Shown here piece after piece: positions 10,560-23,000 of a stretch of DNA of 64,000 bases. The stretch is from Symbiodinium natans (lineage: Eukaryota > Sar > Dinophyceae > Suessiales > Symbiodiniaceae). Both the position numbers and the translations under genes were made by a program. The stretch's first letter is position 1, and each line of letters opens with the position of its first letter. The stretch lies in NCBI GenBank assembly GCA_905221605.1, contig CAJNDS010002601.1, positions 1 to 64,000 on the forward strand, in the 5' to 3' direction. The notes under the pieces were generated by a model. The model worked only from the letters and a program-made list of their open reading frames with translations, was not told the origin of the DNA and made no database searches.

Positions 10560-11891
10560 ATGGCGTCAGCAGATGCGATGCCAGTTCTAATGGAGCACGA
10601 CATCACTGTAGTGAACACCTTCGTTCAGGTTTCCGAGGCCCGCCCCCGCCAGTTCTTGCAACGCTCGTGGACGGCGCCCGAAGCGGCACTGGAGGAGGGC
10701 ACCGAGGAGCAGCTCGAAATGGAGGAGCCCGTGGCGTTTGAAGGCGATCTTTGCACCCCAAGCAATGTCACCGAGCACAAAACCGACAAAGAGGTGATTG
10801 AGGAATCGCCGGATGCCAGAGAGCCGGTGAAGACGGTCAAGAAGCTACAGACCCTGCGCACGCTGAATCGTTTTGAGACGCCGGAACCTTGGGATCTGGA
10901 AGCGCTCTGCAAGAGCCTGGATGAGTCGGAGGAGACGCTGCCGGCCAAGGCCAGCATCTCGAAGCCATGCTTCTTGCACTCCGCAACCCCTGACCGATGG
11001 GAATGGGACGCGATGGTTCGAGAGGAGAAGATGACGGAGGCGACAGAGTCCCACCACCCTGTCATGCCAGTGGCACCGGCTTTGGCACCGGCATCCACGC
11101 AGGCACCGCCCATGCCTGGGACGGCCTCGGCCTTCCCCGCGCAGCCCCGCCTAGCCCAAGCAGCGCCAATGGTGTCGCTTTTGCCAGTGCCATTGGCACT
11201 GGCAATGCCGGTTGCATCTCCAATGCCTGTGGTTCAGCCAGGATGCGAATACCCCCGCTTGCTGGGCAGCCTGAGCCCAGCGTCGCAGGGCTCGCCCAAG
11301 CCCACCTCGCCCAGCGTCTCGCCGCGGCCTGGGACCCTCGAAGCCACACACTTGGATGAGAACCGGCAGCTGGTCAAGTGGTATGTGGATGCTGCGAAGT
11401 TTGAATCCAACTCAGAGAGGCTGCTCAGCCCAGAGTTCCAGCTGCACTTCCCCGGACAGGCAGAGCCCTTCACCTTCCGAATGGTGATCCTCGCCACGCA
11501 GACTGGTGGAAAGCATGGTGCTGGATTCAAAAAGGCCAAGGGGCGAGGTAGCATCGAGTTGAAGTGCTCTTCTTCTGTGCCTTCAGGCGTGGACAGCGTC
11601 ACCGCCTTTGTCACGATCGGCGAAGGAGCCCGCAAGCAGTTCTGCGCAAAGCCGATCGAGCACCATTTCGGTGACAAGACATGCTGCCAGCTGCGGAATC
11701 TTAGTAGCTGAGTGAGTACACTTTACACTTTTTGGGATACTATCCCCCCCTATAAAACTGAAAGTGTACACCTTTTGGGGGGTTTACGAACGCAGCAACC
11801 AAGGAATGGAGAAGAAGCAGATTGGGACTTCAGACAGTCGATCTGCAGAGACACCAAGAACTGCGAGATCTCGGTGGAGATCCACCTTTGA
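10560..11891 (+). CDS. Two-exon gene for a dinoflagellate-type KKAKGRG-domain protein (407 aa)
   Basis: The start ATG at 10560 has the good context CACCATGG. Exon 1 is 10560-11695 and exon 2 is 11804-11891; joined they give 407 codons and a TGA. Residues 1-110 are acidic, a region near 160-240 is rich in Pro, Ala and Met, and the C-terminal ~120 residues read WYVDAAKFESNSERLLSP, then GAGFKKAKGRGSIELKC, then DWDF near the end. From memory, domains of this shape (W-VDA-K, F-M, GASFKKAKGRG, VQLKC, WDF) are abundant in predicted proteins of symbiotic and other dinoflagellates, with unknown function. The unspliced frame runs on to a false stop at 11711, so a simple ORF caller gives 383 aa and loses the WDF end. 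The intron has a GA donor and GGAAT repeated at both ends. Confidence 0.8.
11696..11803 (+). other. 108-bp intron with GA donor, introner-like
   Basis: The intron starts GAATCTTAG and ends CAACCAAG. GGAAT is present at both junctions (11695-11699 and 11803-11807), like a target duplication. The inside holds an inverted repeat (GTACACTTTACAC against AAAGTGTACACC). Using GA restores the C-terminal DWDF end of the domain. Confidence 0.7.
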
Positions 11892-12296
11892 TCTTCGCCA
11901 CGGAGTTGCTGAAAAGGTGTTTGCTTAGTGAAATTAGTAAGCATCGCAGCATCGCTGCATCAGTTTGTTGTATAGACATCGACCTTGGCCTCAAGCCACG
12001 AAGAGAAACAGGTGATTCATGTTGTGCGACTGCGCTTCTTCAGGCTATGTTTCAGATTCAGTTCCACTCACCCCTTGCCTTGAGTCCGAGAAGGGCTCGA
12101 CGGACAGCATCGGTTTGGAGGCCAAGGTAAGGGACAAGAGTTCCCTGAACTTCAGCGCTCGCTGACAAAGCAGCGAGCGGGGATGTACTAACCCCTGCGG
12201 TTGCCATGCGGCATAGGTACTGGGCAGCCGGCATGTACTGACCGGATGCTCACTGTAGCCATTGCATGCATGGTAATGCATGACTGCTATTTGCTT

Positions 12297-12390
12297 AAGC
12301 ACCCCAAAAGAACAAAAAAACAATAATCCCTATATCACCCTTAATAAGGAAGAGTCTTTCATTTTTTCGGGGTTCTTAAGCAATTAGTAG
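12297..12390. mobile_element. H-family inverted-repeat element
   Basis: AAGCACCCCAAAAGAAC at the left, GGGGTTCTTAAGCAATTAG at the right. Confidence 0.65.
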
Positions 12391-13094
12391 ATGACTGGGT
12401 GCGGCTGCAAGGGCCGGCACACCCAGAATCAACCGACAAAAATAAGCTGGCACGAGTAGCCAGTTTCTGGTTTGAACGTGTTGCATCGTGCTGTGCTTGT
12501 CCAAACTGCTTCAACCCTAAACCCTAAACCCTAAACAAGTTTTGTGCAGGATAGGCTTGCTATTCCAATCCTGACACATGGGGAGTCATGAGCTTGGCGC
12601 GGTGCAGAGACGGGCAATCTGGCAGTTGTTGCGATGTAAAGCGGGTTTCTGGCATGAACTTCCCGCCCACAAGGGCAGGTTGTACAGCGTTGCAGAGCTT
12701 GACCCACAGCATCATTGTACCAGAAGCCTCGCCCGTGTGTGCCAGTGTGAGAGTCGAAATACTAAAACCCCACCCAAATTTTAAGATTTTTTCACCCGGA
12801 CCCTCCCGGCACCCAGCCCAATACTAGCCCTCAACCCTAAACCCTAGACCTGTTTCAGCATTCGGGAGGGGTTTTCAGGGCCTCCGCCTTTGGGTTGAGC
12901 CATTAGGGTTTTCACGTACGGGTTTCCTAGGGCTTAAGCTCAGAGGATTTAAAAAGGGTTCAGGGCTTAAGGCTAAGCCCAAACTATATAAACTCAAAAC
13001 CCTAAACTCCACACTCTATACTCCCTCCTTCTCTCCCCATTTAATGTCTAATTGGGGAATCTCTTTGTATCTCTCAGCATTTTTCCTTCTCTAT

Positions 13095-13170
13095 ACGACG
13101 TATTATGGAACAAGACACGCGATCACAAGTGTTTGTGCCTTTGGCGAAGATGCCACAACGCTGGCATTTG
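13095..13170 (+). repeat. Dispersed repeat, copy 1 of an inverted pair
   Basis: The segment containing GGAACAAGACACGC and GCGAAGATGCC matches, in reverse complement, the segment at about 13855-13930. The copies are diverged. The peptide TRHAxTSV is shared in one frame, so it may be a decayed coding repeat. Confidence 0.55.
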
Positions 13171-13854
13171 CAGCATGTTCGCCTCTCTGTACACTGCCTC
13201 TTGGTACAACGCAACACGCAAGCACAAGAACGCTGTGAGCAGCGTTTTCGCCCGAAAACAGTATTCAAAAAGCAAGCACTTTTTTTTGGGTGCTACTCGC
13301 ACATGTCGAAAACATCGCTGTGCGCACTTTTTCGCGCGAGAGAACACCGATCCGGTGATTTTGAGGATAAAAAAACACGGCCAGCGAATGCGACGCGCAA
13401 AAACTCTGGAGTTTTTAATGTTTTCTGGTGCCCAACGCCGAAATGACACGCGCAAAACACGCGGGGCCGCAAGGAGGGGCGTTACCGGGTTTAGGGGTTA
13501 GGGTTTCGAGGAACGGGGGGGAGGTGGTTGCTCGACGTGGGGGTCCTTGGAAGAACAAAGTCCACCTTACTCTAGAACCCTGATGCAAAAAAATAAGATA
13601 GATCAAGAACAGCACCCCAAAATCAAAAGACCATGCATCTAGGAGGTCTAAGGCATTGGCTGGCATCATGAATCATACGGATGTGTAATCATAAGTGCTT
13701 TGATCGCGCATTCAAAGCACACTTATGACTACACATCTATAATCCCTTCCCCCTAATACTAAACCCCCCCTCCCCGGTAATTCTAGAATTCGCGTCGGCC
13801 GGTAAATATTGACAATCGGGGAGAGGCGGGGGGGGATTCCCCAAACCTGAAATC

Positions 13855-13930
13855 CGCCAGTGTTTGGGATCTTCGCGGCATGAACGCTGGTAGCTGCGTG
13901 TCTTGTTCCGTAAACGTCAAACATCCTTGG
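13855..13930 (-). repeat. Dispersed repeat, copy 2 of an inverted pair
   Basis: It is the reverse complement of the repeat near 13095-13170 and shares GCGTGTCTTGTTCC. It lies just upstream of the first placed pyrophosphatase-like exon. Confidence 0.55.
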
Positions 13931-13970
13931 CAAAAAAGCGTGTAACCACCCCCTAAACCTGGCAACTAAG

Positions 13971-14009
13971 AAGCAGAGCTTGGATCTCTTCGTGTCGAAG
14001 CCGCTGAAG
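13971..14009 (+). CDS. V-PPase-like exon 1 (first placed)
   Basis: Acceptor CTAAG; the peptide reads KQSLDLFVSKPLK. It ends at AAG before GTCATG, inside the first copy of a 21-bp duplication (13995-14015). Confidence 0.65.
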
Positions 14010-17000
14010 GTCATGCTCCTAAAACCCCAAACCCCAAACCCCAAACCCTAAATTATAAACCCTAAACCCTAAACCCTAAAAGCAGCTTCGAAGCCGCTGA
14101 AGGTCATGGGCACAGCGGGCCCTCGGGCGGTCGCCTGCTTCGCCGTCGGCGCGGCGCTGAACCTCCTGAGCGCGGGGAGCTCAGGGCGAGAAAGTGCAGT
14201 CTGCGAGACCGCTTTTCTAGGGTTTAGGGTTTAGGGTTTGGGGTTTAGGTTTTAGGGTTTAGGGTTTAGGGTTCATCCAGGACTCCAGAATTCAAACGTT
14301 CAGGGGTATGGCAACTTGCTTCAGAGTTTCCAGAAGGATGCATGGCTTGAAGGCCCTTGTGCTCCCAGCTTGAAATTCTACTCAGCCCTACATGCAAGGC
14401 ATCTTTAGGACTTGGGGCGTCAGGATTGCACAATGCCTAAAGCTGTTTTTTGAATGGGGGGTTTCCAACATTTGGGTGACCTGTTTTGGGGATCCTTGTA
14501 ATAACGACGATTGTGCTGTACATGATGTATATAGACGGGTGCCCCTATTTTTCGGGAAATGCCCCAATGACAGTCCCTGTGTGTCCTTGATGTAAAGCAA
14601 CCCCCCCCCCCCCCCCCCCCCCTGTATCTATGGCACCCCCAATGCAACAACTGACGAGTTCCATCGCAGTCGAGGACCTTCTGTCAGACTTTCGGCGTCC
14701 TTAAACAAACCCCGAGCCCCATGTAATTCCTCCCAAAGGTTAATTCCGAGTCCCCCCTCAGGCTGTTTCCGAAAACAGGGGTCCCCCAAATTTCCCGAAA
14801 TTATAATCTTTCTCATCAAATAAAAGCCCCCCCCCCCTAGGTAGTTAGGGCTATATCACCCTAAATGGGGTTAGCATAATTACCACACTCGTAGCCCCCT
14901 AAACCCTGATTAAGCCCTACGCCCCAAACCCTAAAACCCTCGCCCGAAACCCTGAACCCTAAGCCCTAAACCCTAAACCCTAAAACCCTCGCCCTAAACC
15001 CCAAACCCTAAACCCTAAACCCCCTAAACTCTGTGCCGCCCAGGCCCAGGTCGGTGTCAGCGTGACTGTGCAGGGGCAGACGCGTCTGGCACACGCGAAA
15101 CTTGGCGCCTGTTGGAGGTTTCCGAACCCTCAAAACCTTAAACCCTAAAACCCTAAAACCCTCAAACCCTGAAACCCTGAAACCCTAAAACCCTAAAACC
15201 CTAAACCCTAAAACCCTAAAACCTCAAACCCTAAAACCCTAAACTTAAAAAACCCAAAAACCCTTCCTAAACCCCCAAACTCCCAAACCCAATGAACCCC
15301 CCCCCCCCCAACCCCCCAAACAAAAGCCCAAAGGAAAGTTTTTGGCTGCCTAAGCGAGGCTGGGTCTGGAGCTCTTCGACGCCCTGCAGATCGGGATCAG
15401 GCTCCTAGGGTTTAGGGTTTAAAAGGTAAAAGGTTTAGGGTTTAGGGTTTAGGGTTTAGGGTTTAGGGTTTAGGGTTTAGGGTTTAGGGGTCAGGCTCCG
15501 GCCAGAAAAGCTTGGACTTCGGAGGGCCTTTGGGGGGTTTACGGAACCCTTTTTTGGGGTTTAGGGTGACTGGATTTAGTAGTTCTAGGGTTAGGGTTTA
15601 GGGTTTAGGGGAGTTGGGTATTTCTAGGGTTTAGGGAGCCCTTTTGGGAGGTTTAGGGTAATTGAGGTTAGCGTTGTTTAGGATGGTTGGGTCTATAGGG
15701 TTTTGGTAAGTTGGGTCAAGGGTTGGCTCAGGGTTGTTGGCTTGGCTCAGGGTAGTTTCGAAGCGCCCCCTAAAGCCCCGAAACTCTGCTTTCCAGGATG
15801 GGGGCCAAATAGACCCTCAAACTTAGTATCATCTACCCTATACTAACATAACTCCTATGAAGGTATAGGGCCGCGGATTTCGGTCCCACTTTGGGGGTTA
15901 CTGCTATTGTGCTGCACCCAAAAATCAAAGCCGAATGTTTCGAGGACTGGCTGGCTCTTGCCAGGTGAACCTCAACAATGGTTGCTGTTGGGTATCCTAG
16001 GCTTTGTAAGAGCCCCCAAAAAAGTGGTGTGCAAATTGGATGAATCCCGATATCCGAATCCAGCCGTCGAACGGCCTATACCCCGAACACCAGGACTGGC
16101 TCGATCGGAGGGCTGCTGGCGACGTCCCTGGCCCTTGGAGGCGTGGGGGCACTTAGGGTACATATAAGTTATCACTCTACTTCTAACTACCCCCATGAAC
16201 CTCCGGGTAAGGGGTTCGAGACTTCCTTGGTCAGTGCAGCCCAAGAGAAGGAGTTGCAAGTATCCCTAAACCCTAAACCCAAAACCCTAAACGTTCATGG
16301 TTTTAGTTGAGGTACTGTTTGAAACGCATCCCCTGCGCAGGCATGGCTGGCATGTGGCTGCTCATCCAGGACATCACGACTCGAAGTTGCCGCTTTAGGG
16401 TTTAGGGTTTAGAGTTTAGGGTTTAGGGTTTCCACTTTCTGGCTTGGCAGAGAGCCATGCGCGACAAAGCAGACTTGTCGCTTCTCAGCCATGCTAGGAC
16501 ACTCTGTCTTTGTCTGGCTTTGGCTCGGGGGCTTCGATTGCTGCCTGGCACAAATACATCCCTGCTGATACAGCATGACCAAGATCTGCAGCAGTGTAGC
16601 AGTACGAACTAGTAGCAGTTCGCAGCTGTAGATATCACTCAAAGCCACTTACCGACCAAGGTGTCGTTCTCCATGCGCGTGGGCGGCGGCATCTTCTCGA
16701 AAGGAGCCGACATAGGTGCAGATCTCGTCAGTGCTGCGGCAGCAGCCTCAACCCTAAACCCTAGACCCTAAACCCTAAACCCTAAACCCTAAACCCTAAA
16801 CCCTAAACCCTAAGCCCTAAGCCCTAAGCCCTAAACCCTAAACCCTAAACCCGGACTTGAGGACATGGGTGAACCCTAAGCCTTGCCGAGCTTCTGGCAC
16901 CACAGATCCGTGAGGTTCATGGGTAGTTAAAAGTAGGGTTAGAAGTACCTGAAGTTGGGTTAGAAGTATAAGTACCATAATCAGAACCCTACTTATAACT

Positions 17001-20000
17001 ACCCATGGACTTCCAAGCACCTCAACTGTAAACCTTAAACCTAAACCCTATGCTTACTTAGCCAGCGCTTGAACTTGAACCTGTTTGGGGTTTCCTTAGT
17101 TTGTAGTTTGTAGGAATTATGAGGTTCAACCATTTTTCGTCCTTACAGTAGGTCCTTGGATATTGTTGAAGAAGTAAGTACTAGTTTGGTTCCCTATAGA
17201 ATCCCAGACATGGGAAGACAGAGGGGAATATCAGACACCTAACTCCCTAAGTCCTTACGTTATCCGTCGCCAAACCTGACCAGATCTTCTTGCAGGTTGC
17301 GATAGGGTGTCATAGAAAGGATTTCATAGCAACAGCCTACAGAAACACAGCGTAGGTTCGGAGTGTCCCTAAAACCCCAAACCCTAAGCCCCTAATCAAG
17401 CCCCTAAGCCCTACAGACCCTAAACCCGTATAAACCCTAAACCCCTGGGCACACCCCCTAACCCTAAACCCCAAATTCACCCGAAATAGCTCAGGCGACA
17501 TGGAGCAGAACCGGATGGAAGAAGACCAACGCCTCTTCGAGCTTCAGAAGAAGATGGCGGAACTGGAGGCGTGGATTTAGGAGTTCAGGGTTTAGGGTTT
17601 AGGGTTTAGGGTTTAGTTTTAGAGTGTTAAATGCTCTAGTGTTCTAGCGTTTTAGGGTTTCATTATCTTAGGGTTTTAGGGTTCTGGGGTTTTCGGTTTT
17701 TCGGTTTTTCGGTTTTTCGGGTTTGGGGTTTAGGGCTTTGGGGTCTCTTAGTAGGGTTAAAGGGTTCCGGCTCAAAAGGGCTTTAACTGATCTTTGTAGT
17801 GTCCTATGGTTGCAGGTTCGTGCTGTGCAGGGTCAGGGACTTTGCTTGCAGCAGCTGTTGGCCGTGACCTTTCTGCTATGATACTTTAGGAAGGCCCTCG
17901 AAATATATCCGATTTCCCCAGAGTTGGGTTCAGGGCGTGCATTAGAGGAGTTCATTCAGGAACATGTCTCTGAGGGGAAATGCGGCCCAACTGCACTTGC
18001 CCCACAACGCCCGATCATGCTGCCAAGGGCTTAGGAAGTGTATCTGGTGTTGAGCGGCTGCGTTTAGGGGAACCCTCCACCCTAAAACATAAGCCCAAAC
18101 CCTCAGTCCCCGGGTTCCAAGAGTCCTGGTGGAAATGATGGTTTAGGACATACATGCAACAGGTCGCGCTAGAACCCTGCCGCCCCTAGAGCTCTTCAAC
18201 ATCAGAGACCGAGCCGTTCAGGATTAAAAAATGTCCTCAGTCCGTGCTCAAAAAGGGTTTAGGATGCATTTCCTCAGGAAGATCGGAAACAGCGAGCCAA
18301 ACAAGGACTGGAAGGCGACGACGAAGACATGTACCTTGGGCTAAGTAGTTCTTTGCAAAAGCAACTGGTGCTCAACTGCTGCTCCTGAACCCTAAACCCT
18401 AAACCCTAAACCCTAAACCCTAAACCCCAAACCCCAAACCCCAAACCCCAAACCCCAAACCCCAAACCCCAAACCCCAGCACAGCACTTGTTTTTTATAA
18501 GACCTTATGTCCTCCGGCACAAGTCGTGCTAGCAGCCTAGAGGGGCCGAAGGTTCCTAAGCACCTGCCGAGGATGGCCGACCTGCGACGGATGGAGGTTG
18601 GCTTAGGGATATGGAGATATGCGTATGCAGAGAACATGTGTGCGTATATGCAGGGTCAAGCTTCAGCATTTAAGACTGGGCCGGGTTCATGTGGGTAGTT
18701 CTCTGAAATCTGGAGTCTTACGTATAGCACGGCACCCTCGAAAGAACGACCCCAAAAGAGATCCTAATGTGGAGAGCTACCCATGTGTTGAAGCAGGGGC
18801 CCTAAACCCTAAACCCTTTGAACCCTTTGAACCCTCGAAAGCAGGAAGAGATGCAAGACATCGCTTCGCAGCTTCACCCCATCGACTACTTCGACGTAGT
18901 TGGAGAGGCCAGAGTCATCGAAACTTGGTCCGGTGGGTCAGCTCATTCACAAAGAGGCCCAACACCCCTTAAACAAGGAGGATACCTTAAAGTATACAGG
19001 TTAATAGGTATCCTTCATGTGATGTTAGGTAGGGGTCGAGTCTTGGGCTCTCTGGGTTCACGACTTTGTCCATAGAGCGTTTGAACGAGTGACTGCGGTC
19101 TCGAGAAAGCCAGACTCAAAGCATCTCTGGCTTATAAAAACCCTAAACCCTAAACCCTAAACCCTAAACCATAAGACCAAAGCCATCCCAAGGGGGGTGC
19201 TGGGATGCGAGTCGGTTGTGAGTGCCGCGTCGTCGGTGATTTTTCGTGCTCCGAAATCCCTGAGCCCTTGGGACCCTAAACCCTAAACCCTCGCCTGGCT
19301 TGTCCGAGTGCGAGCGATTAAACCCAAGAAGGTAACCCTAGACCCTAAACCCTAGATCCAAGGAGGTTGCACTTCACACTGTGAAGCTTTGAAGCCTTCC
19401 GCAGGCCATCAACGACGTCTCCGGAACCTGTGCCGACCTCTTCGAATCCATGGTGCCTTGATTTTCCTTTTTTGTGGGGGTTTAGGGTTTAGGGTTTAGG
19501 GTTTAGGTTTTAGGGTTCAAGGTACCTATATCCCCCTTCGGAATTGTCTTTTGCTTTTGTTTACATAAACACCCAAGAGGATATTAAGAAAAAATATCAT
19601 TAAGGTTCTAAGGGGAGAATAGGTACCCTTTTTCCCCTTTTTTGGGTTCAAGGTTCCTGATAAAGTAACATAGGGCCTAAATAATTCGCATAGGGTTGAG
19701 GGTTATCATGCTATCATTATATAGGGACCATAAGGGCATACTATTAGTAAGTATTCCGACCCTATATTAACCAAACCCAAAACAGGGTACCCTTATTATA
19801 ATGTGGTTACTGGGCGGTTCCCTTCTAAAGTAACCAAACCAAAAAGGGTACCCTTATCACAATATGGTTCCTTTTTTTGGTTCAAGGTGCCCTTATAAAA
19901 TAGCCAACCCCAAAAAAAGGGTACGCTTATTATAATATGGGTACTGGGCTACCAATTGCTCTTTTTTTGGTTCAAGGATCCGTTCTAAAGAAACCAACCC

Positions 20001-23000
20001 CAAAAAGGGTACCCTTATTGCAATATGCGTACTGTGGGCTTGCAAGGTGCTGATCCTGGGCACCTGCACCATCATCGGGGTCAAGGGCAGCCCGGCACCT
20101 CGCCGCAGATTCCGGGATTTGGATAGAGAGAGGGATTAGGGTTTAGGGTTCAGGGTTTGAGCGTTTAGGGTTTGGACTTCGTCCGGCCATCAGAATTGCA
20201 CGAGTTGCACATAGCTCCTCCAGCAGCTCAATGCAGGCTACGCGGGATGCTAAACCCTGAAAACAACCCTGGCTGGAGGCAACAAAAAACCCTAAACCCT
20301 TTTGATTCCCAAGCTGGACTAGGTTTAAATTCTATATGCAAGGCCAGACTCAACCCCCAGCCACCCTAACTACACCCTACAAGTTGGGCTTAAGCCAGCT
20401 TAAGCCAGAGCCAGGAGAAAAGAGCAGCCATGAGCGAACACACCCTCAAGCCGGATTTAGGGCTCACATTTTTAGGACCCTAAACCCTAAACACTAAACC
20501 CTCAACCCTAACCCCTAAACCCTAAACCCAAAGATGTTGCTTGAGCAGGCGCAGCCTCATAGGCCTGGATGCGAAAGGGGTGTAGTGCGAAAGGGCATGA
20601 GTCTTTCGGGAGAAAAAGTTATGAGAGTTAGGGTTTAAGGGGGGTTTAGGTAGACAGAGATTGAGCCCTAAACCCTAAACCATAAACTTTAAACCTAAAC
20701 CCTAAACCGAGGGGTTCAGGGTTGAGAGAGAGGTTCCCTCCTTCAACTCGGGCCTTCCCTTCTGGATCATCGCCTCCGGCAAGGTGGGAGCCCTCCCCCG
20801 TTGGAGAGTTAGGGTTTGGGGTTTAGGGTTTAGAGTTTAGGGTTGAGGGTTTAGGGTTTAGGGCTAGGGTTTAGGGGAGTTTAGGGAGGTTAGGCTTTGG
20901 GACGTCCGGTTGAAAGGGGGAAAGGCCGCGAAATCTCCCTCTCAACTCATGGTCGCTATAACCCCGACCTCCACCCCTCTCAATCCCCACTCTCCCCAAA
21001 CCCGAAACCCTAAACCCTCAACCCTAAACTCCGCTCCCAACCCGGGGAGGGGGGGGCGGGGGGGGTTGTTAGCATAGGGGGTCACTGCATGCCTTTTTTA
21101 GGGGCCGCAGGTGAGACTCGAGAGTTTTTTTGGTTAGATGTGGGCCCCCAAGTGCGTCAAAACATCGTCTCTTTGTTTCCTCATATAAGATGCTTTATGA
21201 GGATCCTTTCTGCAAGCATTCCTAAGGACGAACTTAGCCGGTGTTCAAGGGGGACTATTGGAGGGTTGGCAAAAGTCAACAGCCGCTGTCTCCAGGTTTA
21301 GGGTTCAGGGTGGCTACCGGTTGAGCGGCGAGCCCCGGAAAAACAAGCCACGGCTGTCGCTTCGAGTTTGCTACTCCGACTTCCTCGCATGGTCTCATGG
21401 GATGCCTTTGCGTTTTGCCTTCGTTGTGGAACTGTCAGCCGCGTTCGTAGTTCCCGTTTGAGGGTCTTAGTTTCGGATTTTGTGAGGGACCCACTCCTGT
21501 TATAGGGTTTGATGGGTTGGCATTATCTTCCATACCATCTAGCTTATCTATTGTACAGCGCGGCAGGGAGGACGAGTTTCCTATACGCCCAAAAGTTTTG
21601 ATGCTCAGTGCAACTGAGCGGAGAGGCAGCGAGCTTGCAATTGCCTGCTATGTCTAAATTGGGAATGGAACTTTCGGGTGCGGGTGTGTCTCTATAGTTT
21701 GCTTAGGAAATGTTTCTTTGTTCTTTTCTGCATGTTGGGTCTGTGTATTGTTAACTAGTGTTCGTGCGATTCGCGTTGTTAAGGGGAAGGTATAGTAGTG
21801 TCGGCATAGCAACGATAAGCTCTGCCTTCAAAGAAAGCCACACCCAAGCTTTCAAGGCCCGCAAAAAGTCCAACATCCCGAAGCGTTTTGGAGTTTAGGG
21901 GTTTCTGGCACGGCAGTCGTTACGAGGCCTGGATGCAAAAAGGGGTTTCCGGCTGTAGGGTTTGTGCACAAGGGTTGAAGACTGCTTTGAGTTTGGACCT
22001 GTCTCCTCCAGCACGAGTCTTGGCGAGAAGTGTCGGTCTTTCAGCGTGTTGGCGTCGACTATGCTCAAGGGGTGGGTTGACTATTTCTTAGCTTGAGGTG
22101 ATTGAGGGTACCCTAACCCCCCAAAAACCCAAAACCCTAGACCCTAAGCCCTAAGCCCTAAACCCTAAACCCTAAACCCTAACTCTAAACCCTAAACCCT
22201 AAACCCTTTTCCTCAGTCCCATGAGGTGGGCTGCTCCTTGGTGGCTTACTTCGTCCACGTCCACGAGCGCTTCACGGCGCAGCGGATGAGGTGGAGCCTC
22301 CGGGCCCCTCGCCTCCTTTTGGGTTTAGGGTTTAGGGTTTGGGGTGTGCAAATTAGAGGGTGGTACAGGCATCTCGGACATGTCGGCGTGTCCAGAAACA
22401 CTCATCCGCACCTTCAATCAGCTCGCTTTCCGCCATGTGCCTCAGTCCTATGGTGCTGATACTGATGGCTTGTATCTCAAGTATGTGTAGTTGGTGTTCG
22501 TTCGGGTGGAATGGTAAGCTCGGCAGTCGGTTCTAAGGAAACCTCAGCTGGGAATCACAGGCAGCGCCAAGCATCTGAAACCCTACGGTCGCAGAGAAGC
22601 CCAATCCCAAGTACGAAAAGGTAAACCGCAACACCAAGCTTCCCAAGCTAACAGGGCTGTTTCTCACCACCCAAATTCGAAAATCTTTCCTCCTTATTAG
22701 GGAAATATAGGAATGAATTAGTACGCTTTCTCCTTTTTCTTTTTTTTGGGGGGGGGCAAATAGTATTTAAATGTGGTAGAACTCCTGCGTTGAAGATAAC
22801 GAAGGCTAACCTCCTGCTCGTCATCGGCTTGGTGCAGCTGGCGGCTTGGGCATCGGAAGTCCTTGCAGGGCCTTGGGGGTTGGCTTCTGTTCTGTGTTGT
22901 TGATGATGCTATGGGTTTAGGGTTTAGAATTTAGGGTTTAGGGTTTAGGGTTTAGGGTTTAGGGTTTAGGGTTTAGGGAAGCCCTAAGCCCTAAGCCCTA

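Larger units (their letters stand above)
11892..13970. other. Region without a confident gene
   Basis: It contains an H-family introner (12297-12390), a CCCTAAA tract (12514-12536), and a block at 13044-13501 that is open in several frames on both strands. Part of that block (from 13097) recurs inverted near 13925. The amino-terminal exons of the pyrophosphatase-like gene should lie here, but I could not find them. Confidence 0.5.

Noticed and set aside
10625-11113. 162-codon and other minus-strand ORFs over the 407-aa gene
   Set aside because: They are antisense shadows of a GC-rich coding region whose + strand product has a recognisable domain.
13044-13501. 149-codon ORF and overlapping frames on both strands
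   Set aside because: Several frames are open together, part of the block is a dispersed repeat, and no domain is visible.
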